Made by a program: the position numbers and the translations under genes. Positions 13,201 to 23,700 of a stretch of 64,000 nt of DNA are shown here, in pieces (position 1 is the stretch's first letter; each line of letters opens with the position of its first letter). The notes below the pieces were generated by a model, which saw only the letters and a list, made by a program, of their open reading frames with translations, made no database searches and was not told the origin of the DNA. This DNA is from Symsagittifera roscoffensis (lineage: Eukaryota; Xenacoelomorpha; Acoela; Convolutidae), in contig NC_087064.1 in NCBI RefSeq assembly GCF_963678635.1, positions 15,431,802 through 15,495,801 of the forward strand. The letters run 5' to 3'.

Positions 13201-13341
13201 ATAAGAAGACGTCACAACTACATTCCACTAATAGTGAATGTGCTGCAAGTATTAGCTGAACAGGGAAAGTTGACTGAGTTTTACGAGACGGCCGCAAAAA
13301 GAACTAAAGAACTGAAAAAATCAGAAACGCAATCGAAATAA
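7268..13341 (+). CDS. UCHL5: Ubiquitin C-terminal hydrolase L5 / UCH37 (6 exons)
   Basis: Exons 7268-7494, 7839-7966, 8159-8333, 8438-8595, 12499-12552 and 13106-13341 join in frame to 325 aa (human 329). It is a cysteine protease that trims ubiquitin chains at the proteasome (bound through RPN13) and associates with INO80. Residues ~8-230 are the UCH domain. The catalytic set is intact: Gln85 (oxyanion), Cys91 in NACATQA, His167 in FHFVGY and Asp182 in YELDG. The helical UCH37-like domain follows, with [16 protein letters not shown] near the C terminus, and the protein ends in a Lys/Glu-rich tail. I chose ATG 7268 because [19 protein letters not shown] aligns with the family start. A TTTTTCAG acceptor-like site ends 8 nt upstream. 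Intron 4 (3.9 kb) is filled with repeats. Confidence 0.97.
8882..10288 (+). repeat. HINE-like element (a) with a large internal array block, UCHL5 intron 4
   Basis: The head (ACAGAAGTATAGCTTGTGT) and tail (GCTTGTGTACGCGAAGTG, CAACTTCGCCTCTGTGT) match the subfamily. A tRNA-like segment at ~9085-9160 has GCGTAGAGGTAGGG and the B-box-like GGTTCGAACCTGG. Compared with the ~530-bp copy at 37617, it carries ~840 extra bases (~9236-10075). These contain ~160-bp imperfect units with CCCAAATCTGA at about 9533, 9688 and 9852. Similar blocks occur in subfamily b. Confidence 0.65.
10904..12438 (+). repeat. HINE-like element (b) with internal tandem units, UCHL5 intron 4
   Basis: The head is CGCTTGAGATTAGCAAGAG, then ATCGGAATGTAGAC. 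The tail is CGTATCGCAAGAGATGCCAA, GCTCCGCTTCGCCTCTGTG. Between about 11230 and 12200 lie imperfect repeats marked by CAAATCTGAG, GGGAAGCTCCCCTG, AGCGGCTACTC and GACCGTTTTTTGAAACTTTT. Exon 5 of UCHL5 begins only ~60 bp after the element ends. Confidence 0.65.
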
Positions 13342-13556
13342 CGGAAAACAAAGAATTTTAAGTGGAAGAAGTATGTAGAGAAATGAATAAGTGATGGTGA
13401 ATTAATTCATGAAGCTGATAATGCAATGGATATATTATTCTGAAAATTTCATTTGTTTTCCTTGTTTGAAACATAATTTAGTAAATATACGAGCACATTT
13501 TTAAAACTTTCCAACAGTCAAAAGAGTTTTTTGGATTCAAGTTTCATTTGTTTTTT
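13342..13556 (+). other. UCHL5 3' flank
   Basis: AT-rich sequence after the UCHL5 stop. No canonical AATAAA was seen close to the stop; AATAAG near 13386 is the nearest variant. No other gene is seen. Confidence 0.4.
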
Positions 13557-14460
13557 ACCCTTGCGATAAGCAAGGGTATTGCAATCGGGTACTAGGCTTT
13601 TCCCCCGTAATTAACTTTGTTCACGAGACTCATCTGATCGAGACTTCGGGACTCACCTCTAGTGATACCTTGTTTCATAATTAATTCAAATTTCTTATCG
13701 CTCTTGGCCCTTTTAGCCTGGAGGTAGCAAGTATGCTTGGGATGCAAAGATCCGTGGTTCAAATCTTACTGGGACCGGTTTTTTTTCTAATGGGAAACAT
13801 TTTGTTTCAAATAAATTTGTCGGACAGTTATTCGTTTGTCGACTTGGTTGCTATATCTTCGAATTGTTTTTTTTTTTTGCAGTGGGCCTGTTTTGAATGG
13901 TGCTTTTATTTCTAGATTTACTTGTAAATTTACTTACTTTGACTATGTATTTCATTTTTTGTTTTGTTTCACTTAAAAACTTTATTTGGCTTAAATTATT
14001 TCGGCTTTTTTATCGGCTTTGGGAAATTTTGGATCGGAAACTCAATGTTTACATTCCCCTCCGCACTGTTAAAATTGGTTGCCTTTTTACCACTTGGTTT
14101 GTTAAAATATCATTTTTTCTTCTTTTTTGGCTTAATAGGTTTATGCTTGCTTTATATCGGCTTAGTAGCCTCTTTTCGCGTCGTTCGATTCGCCAAAAAA
14201 AGTTTTCGTGTTTCCAAGTGTGCGTTATGAGGGTAAATGGAACGTACAAGTTTTAATTAAATTTGAGTTCATAAAAATTTCGGCTTGAAGAGTTCCTGCT
14301 AAGATATTTTCGGCTTTTTCACCGCTTGGTTATTTTTGTTGCAATGATGATTTTGCATTATATTGTTTGGGCATGTTTTTTTTCTCAACTACCATCATTC
14401 ATTTTGATAGATTTAGTTGTATCGCAAGTGGTGCGAAGCTCAGCTTCGTCTCTGTGTATA
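13557..14460 (+). repeat. HINE-like element (b), intact ends, tRNA-like head
   Basis: It starts with a perfect hairpin: ACCCTTGCG, a short spacer, then GCAAGGGT. It ends ATCGCAAGTGGTGCGAAGCT, CAGCTTCGTCTCTGTGT. At 13715-13780 is a tRNA-like region (GCCTGGAGGTAGCAAG with a B-box-like GTGGTTCAAATCTTACTGG). The open frames inside (for example 13897-14256) are Phe/Leu-rich products of T-rich sequence and are not judged real genes. Confidence 0.7.
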
Positions 14461-14794
14461 ATAATCTTTTCTAACTTGAACCACGATAACAAATTTTATG
14501 TCAACCGGAAGCAAAAGCCATTTTGTACTCTTTCAACACTTTCTAAAAGTTTTCTCCCTCTACAGATTAATTTATTTGCTGGGAGAGCATAATTCATTTT
14601 TAATTCTTTTTTTCTAGCAAATGTCATCCATGTGGCAGCTAATGAAATACTACATAATCGACATCTTGGGTTTTTGTTGTATTCCTTAATTTAGCAACAA
14701 TTTTCCAGTCATCGGTTCGCTTCATTGAAAAATGTTGTTTTTTTCAGATTTGTGTGGCTTTGTAATATATGTAAATGTAAATATTGTACATAAA

Positions 14795-17700
14795 ATGGCC
14801 AATAGACCAGACAGCGGTAAAATATCAGAAGCGGCCACTGAAGTTGACGTTGAAACAGTCGATGACGTCAATGGTATGACACGTGAACAATTGGAGGCCG
14901 AACTCATTCGAGTGAAAACAGAGTACAACGAGATGCACTCTTTGTTATCACGTTTGTTCAACGATGCCGACTCGGAAGCGTTTGAGATCTTGCGAGTCAA
15001 ATTCAACTCGGATCAAGATGCGGGAAATATGAAACACGATTCTTCAAAATTAAAAGGTCTTCTTTCAAAGCAATCAAAAGACGCTAATGTTCCGAGCCGT
15101 GCTGTTACTTTCAGCCCGGTCAAAACTCAAATTTCAGATCGTTCAGGCGATAATTTGAAGTTACACCGGGAAGCGACATTCGTCAATTTAGATACGAGTA
15201 ACTCATATTCTCGCAACATGGAAACAGAAAACGCACTGTCTAATCGCCTCTGTCAATTGGACTCTTACCTGGGCATGCGTGGCATAACAGAGGGTTGGTT
15301 TTTAAAAAGATAATTTTCGGAACAGTTGTTTTTCGGGAAAAAAACGCATGCCTTCAAGTGACAATGAGGGAGCAAAAAGTTATGCGATTAGTAGTCTTTA
15401 AAGCGAATTGTAATCCTTTTTGCACTTGCGACTTGTAATCGGGAATTAGACTTTTTCCCGTAAACAATTTCGATCAAAAATCTGTAAGAAAGTGACCTTG
15501 CGATATAATGGAATCTCAGTTTTTTCCAATTCTTTACTATTTGGTCTTGTGGTAAATTACATGCATTGGTAGCCTACGGTGAGGGGCTAGAGTCTCGGCT
15601 GGACCGGTTTTTTTATTATCGCGAATTAGAATTGTTTCTAGGAATTGAATTATCGTTGGACTGTGTATTTTGGTCGGCTCAATTTCAAAGCATGGATTTT
15701 GCGGAGAGTTGCCACATATTGAAATCGTTTTTTGTTGCTGAACGCATTTTGCATTAGTTCCTTTTAGTTTTTTTTATTTACTCCTGCAAATAATAGTTTT
15801 ACCTTGATTTCGTATTTACTTTTTTTTGCACTTAAAAACTGTTTTGGCACTTGTTTTATTGGTCTGTTGACCTAGTTTTGCATCAATTTTTTATGCTCCC
15901 CTCTGGATAGCACTAAATGCTAAAAGTCTCAGATTAAAATTTATAGTTCTAAGTTTTTCATTCCGACAGTTATGTTTTCTCGGTTCTACGGGTTTTTAAA
16001 CAATTTTTATCGGTTCAGTTGACTCAATGATTGATTTTGAATTTTCGTTAAGCGTCGTCGATTTTTTTTGGATGTGCTTTACGGAAATAGAACACCATTC
16101 CAGACTTATTTTTTTTAGTTGTTCTTTCGGAATTTTTCATTTTTGGATTGTTTGGCTTTCCTGTCTGTCAGCCTTTTTTTTTAAATTTCAGCAGTCTTTA
16201 GTGCATTGTTTTTACCCATGCTTGACAATGTCCAGAAGTTCGATTCCAGTTGGGGCCTGTTTTTTTTGCAAACAAAAGTTTCGGCAATTTCTGACTATTT
16301 TATCGTTTGTCTTCTTATTTTTGTCGGCTTAGTTCCCACAGAAGCGGCTTTTTCGAAGGTTCGGCTTCTCTCGTGATTTCCAAAAGCTCCTTTTCAATCC
16401 TTTTAAAGTTTCTTATGGTGCAGGTAATTTTTTTCCAGGACTTTTTTGGCTTTTATTTGCAATTTAATTTTTTTTTGACAAAACGCTTGTTTGAAGTTTT
16501 TTTTTCATTTTTTGTTTGCAACATCATTTGATTTTAATCATAGTCATCATCCATTTTTGTATCGCAATTGTTATGTGGTCAATTCTTATTAAGTGGTTAT
16601 TTTTTGATAGTTTTTTAAGCGAAATGCGTGTGCATGAAACAGATTACTAAATTAGTTTTCTGCTCACCTCTTTGCAAATTAAGCTTAAATAGAGTTACTT
16701 TCTCTATGTTAGGCAGTTCCAGTTCGGCAAGTGTGACTGACCACCGGATGATGCGCATGGTTAGTATTTCGGACAGCAGTCAGGGATCCAGACCAGCCAG
16801 CTCTGCTGTTGGTTCAAATACCAGTCGACCACGCTCTGCCTCTCAACCGAGAAGTTCTTTTCAGAGTGTAAAAAACGAAGTGAGTTTGCCTATTTTTGTT
16901 CTATCTTAATTCAAAAAATAGACCTACGTTTCAATTGATGATTGATGATAATAATATGCCTCTTGCAATATTTTTTTCTACTGCTAGTGCAATCTAAAAA
17001 ATACAATCAATCGACATAGATCGTCCTGTGCATATATGTAATACCTCGTATTGTCAGAATTACATCGACCAGAAAGAATTATCGTAATGCAAAAAACTAG
17101 AGTCAAAATTATATTAAATGGTATTATTTTTATTATTAGCGCAATGATTGACAATGGTAAGTGATGTGTGTTCTAAAGTGTGATTTGGTTACCCTTGAAT
17201 TTGTTTGGCAGTCTTTCTAATTTATCGCCGCTTTGATTAAGAGTCGATGAACTCAGTTAACTTCATTTCCGTTGTAAAAAGGACGGGAAATTCCACTATT
17301 GAACCGAGAAATTGTAAAGATCACGAAAAAGGTGATCGACTTCTAATTTCGAAAATTGAAATTAATTTTCAGATTTCCCTGCTAATCAAGTTGTACTTTT
17401 TGATCCAGTTTTCAAGTGGAATAATTTAATCAAAAAGTGCCAATCATCATAAGTTGTTCTAGAAGTTCAAAGAGCTTTCAGGGCATCTTTTTTTGACATT
17501 CGAAAATTGAAGTTTTTCAGAAAACAAGTCAGTATTTTTTTCTGTTTGCCTTCTTTCCATCGACTCTTTTCCTATTGTCTGGTGGCTATGTTTTGAACTT
17601 CCCCCATGCACTGTCTCTAGCCTTGAAAGTGCTAAAAGGCTATCACTATTAATACTTTGCTTGTGCCTGCTTGGTGTATTTGAAAGGAATTCTAACAAGG

Positions 17701-20700
17701 TTTACTATCCCAACTGCTGATTAATCAGCTGTTATAGCATTTCTCGTCAAATAATAACCAAGAATATTTTTTCCGTTTCCAGGTTTACAAACCAGAAAAG
17801 TTCACTCAGCCTGTTCCTAAGCGTTCGTTCCACGAGATCAACTCGTTCCTCAACGGCAACAAAGTCCTGCCTAGTCCAGGTGCTCCGGACGAGTTCAACT
17901 TCAAGCCAGCCTCCGACGTCTGTTACGAAGATATCACAGCTGATAAAAATAGCAGGAAACGAGCCGCTGCGAATGCAAAGGAAAACCCAAAAACCTCACT
18001 GGTTCCTCCCAGAAGGTGAGTTAAGATCAACTTCAGCATAAATGCCATGTCAATTTTCATAAAATCACATTCTCGAAACAGCTGAAAACTTTTCGTTCTT
18101 AATTATAATTTGCTTTTAGCGGTACTTTATCCCTGCGATAAGTACGGGTGTTGCATCTAAGTACTAAGTTTTAAAAATTGTTCAGGCTCAAATTTACTTT
18201 TTTGCGGTTTGAGTTCTGATTTCTTTTAAACACATCATTTTCTTTGCTAAAACACATCATTTTCCGAAAATTGAAAAAAAATTATCAGATTTCCTTGCGA
18301 AATAAAAAATTTAATTTTTTGAACCAGTTTGAATTGTTCGAAGTTCCAAGATCTTTAGGTCCATCTATTTTTTTGCTTGAATTTCGAAAGTTGAAGTTTT
18401 TTCAAAGAAACAAGTCAATTTTTTTCTGTTTCTTTGCGTTCGTTGACTATTTTCCAACTGTATGTTGGCTGTTTTTTTAATGCAAAGTCTTAAAAGTTGT
18501 TCAGGTTCAACTTTAGTTTTTCGCGGTTTGATCTTTGATTTCCTTTAAAGTTCAGTTCGTTTCCTTTGTTAAAAGGAAGGCAAACTTTACTATCGAAGAG
18601 CGAAAGTGTAATGGTCACAAAATCGACTTCTAATTTTGAAAATGGAATTTAATTATCAGATTTACAAGCGGAGTCTTCTGCTTCATTGATTAATGTGCAG
18701 GAAATTATTACGCATGTAATTGTTATGCTGTCGAATAGTCTTTTTCCTGAAACAACCCGTCCAACGAATCACTGAATCATTTTCTCAAAACCGAACTTCA
18801 GTCTACCAGCAGATATACTTTGCATCATTTCTGCATTTCAATTAGCTGCAACATGTCTGCCTTTCAAATACACGTTTTATTTGATATTAAATTGTTTGAT
18901 TTTATTTTGCCAACTCCGATTTGGTATAAATTTTTGTTTTTTTTTTATTTAATCGATTTAAAGTTTTCTCGGTTTATACTTCATTGGCTAAGTGGCCTCA
19001 TATTGCATCGTTTGATGAGCAAAAAGAGTTTTTATACGTGTAACGTTGCGTTTTGTGAGGCGATGATTTTTTGTTTTTTGAAAGTTTTCGTTCAGGCTCA
19101 AGTTTGATTTTTTTTGCGGTTTCGTTTTTTTTTAAATTCAGTTCATTTCCTTTGTAAAAAGGAAGACAAGTTCCACTATCGAGCAGCAACAGTGTAAAAA
19201 TCATGGAGAAGGTGATCGACGGGTTTGAATTTTACGATTTACCAGGGGAGTAAATTTTCTCTATTGGTCCATCTTTCTCAATATGGATTAATTTTTCACT
19301 GGAGTCAGCTTAGTGTATTAATACGAGCCTTTTTTTTCTAACCTGCGTCGCAAACCTTTGTGCCACTTTTGTTGGAACCTTTCAGTTTTTTTTGATAGCA
19401 TGGGCTTTGACATTCAAATTTTAATAAGCTAAGACAGTTGATGCATTTTTAATTCATCAATTGAACCGAAAGTAAAAATTTATTTCAAACAGCAAAACAA
19501 TCATAAAAATTCGATTTCAGAAGTTTATTAAATCACATATCTCGCCATTTTTTGAAATTCTTTATTTATACATAATGTGGCTTTATGCTTTGCGATTTGT
19601 TACATGCAAAGTTACTGTGGATGCCTTCAGTTTGATATATTCCAAATAATTACATGGAAAATTGAGTCTATTTGTATTTAGTGCCACTGTTGCTGAATTG
19701 CATTGGCAATTTATTAGTATATGTAGCTGCTTTATTGTTGACTAATGTTTGTAAATGTTTAAGTGTACGTGGCTGGTTGGTTAGTGCGTGAGACTCACTT
19801 TATTGCAATAGGTCGCAGATCGAATCCTAGACCTAGCTGAACTTTTACTAGTTCGAAGCTGCTTTTTTGTCGTGTTCTAGCTAGTATATGCGAAGCGAAG
19901 CTTCGCTTCTCCTTATCAACAAGTCAAAGAACTTATGAATATATTAAATGAAAGTCAGAATGCGCTATGGACGCTATGTTTAGCTGAACGCAATGTGTTA
20001 GCTTTGTCGAATCCAACGTTTAAGAAGTTCTTTAGGCTTAACGTTTAAGAGAAGGCGAAGAATGTGTTGACAAGAATTCAATTCTTTAGACAAGATGAAC
20101 TCAATTCATTTTCAAGGCTAGACAGTCTTTGTCTGTTTTTCCTTTAACAGATTGTTTGCCAACCGACTTGCGCTATGAAAAGTTTTGAAATGTCATACTT
20201 TCATCGCTTGCTTAGCAAAACCTAAGCTTTTCGGCAATCGATTCGCTCTGTGAAAACTTAAGATAATTCAAAGTTTCTTTTCCTCAATAGTTTTCTTCGA
20301 AAAACCGAAACTTCTTGCCAGTCGATTTTCACTATGAAACAACTTGACGTATTTCAAAATTTCAGCACATTAACTACGTCCTCAAAAAATTTTGAATAAT
20401 TTCAAGTTATCTCAAAGATCGAATCGTTTTGCGAAAAGCTTTGCCCAAAACGATTCGGTCTATAAATTAATTCAAAATTTAATAGCTTTAAAGCTCGCTT
20501 AAAAAACTTGAGGCTTTTCGCGAGCTAATTCGGTTTATGAAATAACTTGAAATGTTTCATAGCTTTAAAAGCTTGATTAGAAAAACTCCAAGCTTTTCGC
20601 AAACTGATTCGGTTTATAAATTAGCTTGAATTATTTTAAAATTTCTACCTGAAAAAGCTTGCTTAGAAAAACTTAAATTTTTGCGAATTGATTCGCTCTA

Positions 20701-23700
20701 TAAAACAACTCGAAATAAATCATTCTTTCATCGCTTGAATAGCTTCCATAGTGAAACCTAAAATTTTGCCATCCGATTTGCTTCATGAAACATTTTGAAA
20801 TATTGTAAGTTTCATAGCTTGAATAGCTTGCTTAGAAAAACTTCAATCTTTCGGGAACCGATTCGTTCTATAAAGCCTAAAGTTTTTCAAAACGATTAAC
20901 GATATAGCTCAAACTGAAACTGTTCAATGTTTCATTGCTTGAATAGCTTGATCAGAATAACAACTAATTTTTTGTGAGCCAATTGATTATTGGAAGCGGG
21001 CTTGCTAGTATCAACTAAAACTAAAATCGATAACAAAAGTTATCGAAGTTTAGTATTGTGTTTGTAGTTTTAGTTTAGTATTGTGCTGTTCTGTGGGGTA
21101 CCCTGTAGAACACGAAGGTGCAAGGGCGCTTTATTTTGTTCATGTACTTCTCACAAGCCACCAGACCACACATTTTGGAGTTTCCGGCCGTTTTGATGAG
21201 GCGGGGTCGTACGTGATGGTTCCTGAGTTACTGAACTTAAGTAACCTGCGAATGAATAAACAAAATGCCACAAGTGAAGCGCCCTTGCAGTATATGAAGA
21301 GAAAACCATGAACGAATCAAAGAATTACCACTCAGCGCTGATTAGTTGCGAAGTACACGATGAACAAGAGGGACACGAGGTTATTATATAAAGTGTGAAC
21401 CGATGGACCACGAAAGGTCACACAGATAGAAGTAGCATAACCCAAAGTTGAACAGCCTCTCCCATCCCCGAGAATGCATATCCGAATAGCGCCATGGAGA
21501 GTGCAGATCCGAAGTCTGATCCGAAGGAACTATTATCTCGAAGAACGGACAGTTACCCCGAACTTGAACAACTTAAAAGAAGCTTATTTGCCATAATTGG
21601 TTTGTTACAAGGAGCGAAATCTATCCTTTTGTACTTTATATGGCGTGTGGGGGGATGATTTTCATAGAAAATTTCACAATTTAGAAGAAAAAATTTTTTT
21701 TTCATTTTGTTTCATTTCATTGAATTTTTTTAATGTTATTACTGCTCCATAAACCTTAAAAGGCAGTCGGAACATTCAGGGCTTCGCCCTGATACGAGCA
21801 GTCTTGTTCTTGTTAGAATACAATTTAGCGCTTTGCCTTAACATGTCACCTAAAGATCAGAGTTAACGAAGATGTCCACAATGAAGGGTAGATATTATTA
21901 TAACACAGTTTCATTCTGTGTTTCATTCTGTGTAACAATAATCTTAAAAACAACCTTCTTCAAAACTTACTTTTGTTTGGATAATGTGAGTCCTCCAACC
22001 CGAAAGTGCATCAACATTGACGTCATTCGAACTCGTTTCGGAATATCTAGCTTCTATCTGAGACGAGAAAGATCCTGCATTCTGATGACGACAGGAAGAT
22101 TTATGTGGCGGACGCGGAAGATAGATGACAAGGTCTCTTCGCGAAGAGGAAACTACAGGCAGGGGAGTTCGTGTGTGCCAACTGGAGAAAGCCATTGCTG
22201 AAAAATGAAAACGAAAAATTGAAAGCAGCAGGGAAGAATGTGTTGTGTTTCACTGATGGCCATGACCTGTTCGTTGATGCCACTGACACACTCAACAGTG
22301 GGAAAGCTCGCTATTTGAGCGACTACCACGTGGATCCGAATGTACTTGTGAGGCGGATCTACCACAATGGCATGAGCCATATTGTCTTCAATTGTCCAGG
22401 AGCTTTGCTGCAGTTACGGGGACACGATAGCGCCAAGGAGAGTGGTGCGATTGCCCGGCATCAAAATGCCAACGCCATTGCCATCGCCTCAACCATCGCC
22501 TCCGCCACTAGCGACCCGAATTGTCAGAAAGGGATTGCAGCCCACTTGAAGCTGAAGTGGAGGTCCAAGCGGAGGGTCTCGCCATCAGAGAAAAGGACTC
22601 GGAAGCATCAGAAGACCGACCAGTGTCGCAAGCCAAACGGTCAGAAATGGATTGCAGCCCGCTTGAAGTAGAAATGGAGGTCCAAGCGGAGGGTCTTGCC
22701 ATCAGGGAAACAGACTCGAAAGCGTCAGAAGGCCAGCCAGAACCAGTAGAGCCACCGCGGTACTATATTACCTATGATTTCCCTCTCCATAAGAAAGATG
22801 ACTCCAAGATTCGTTTTCCTCCGGCAAGAAAAAGACATCATTTTGGTTCAGGAACATCGGCACACACAGGAGAAGCCAGACAGACAGGAGGAACCAGACA
22901 GACAAGAGGAACCAGACAGACAGACAAGAGGAACCAGACAGACAGGAGGATCCAGGCAGACAGGAGGATCCAGACAGACAGGAGGAACCGAAAAGCATGA
23001 CGAGTTGGGGGACAGGAGGAACCGAGAAGCATGACTAATTGGAGGGACAGGAATCGAGATAGGAGGAACCCAGGGGCATGACGAGTTGCGGGGGGGGGGG
23101 CAGGAGGAACCGAAAAGCATGACGAGTTGGGAGGACAGGAGGAACCGAGAAGCATGGCGAGTTGGGAGGACAAGATAAACCGATACAGGAGGAACAGAGT
23201 TGGGAGGCGTTGGCCCATGTTAGTTTTGCGATTATGCAATTGAATTTTGCTAGGAAATGGTGGAACACCAGATTGAGTGTTCAGTGCGGCAATGCAAGGG
23301 TGTCACCGAAATGTACCAAGGGAGGAAAGTGCACTCTTTCGTCCAGTGCACGGAATGCACAGTCTAGTGCAACTAAAAAGTACTTCTCGAGGAAGCACAC
23401 CAGCCACCAATTCCCGGCGAGACTTACCACTTATAAACGTGGGAGGAAGATCAATACCAGAAGCTCCAGGCATGTAGCAGAGAGCGATATGATGAGAGCC
23501 TCGAAATCGACTCCCCTAGAACAGCATTCCCCAGCCAACATCTACGGGATCAATAAATCGACAAACCAATTAGTTTACGGAAGCAAAGACGATCGCCATC
23601 AAGCAGCGATGATTCTAATGAGAGCTTGGTGGAGGATCGAAGTAACTTACCGAAATCAGCGGAGGACGAAAAATTTAAATGTGAATTTTGCGAGGAAACC

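Noticed and set aside
13897-14256. 119-codon plus-strand open frame with hydrophobic segments
   Set aside because: It is Phe/Leu-rich because the sequence is T-rich, and it lies wholly within a HINE-like element. An overlapping frame looks equally 'membrane-like'.
16027-16531. Two Phe/Ser-rich open frames resembling membrane proteins
   Set aside because: They are T-rich DNA inside a decayed mobile element; there is no splice or family support.
21081-21311. 76-codon frame upstream of the SET locus
   Set aside because: No recognisable domain and no continuation in frame with the SET or zinc-finger pieces. It may be 5' non-coding sequence of the same relic.
22768-23268. Several overlapping minus-strand open frames rich in Cys, Ser and Pro
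   Set aside because: They are translations of the GGAGGAACC and CAGACAG minisatellite on the opposite strand. Periodic repeats with a unit divisible by three stay open in many frames.
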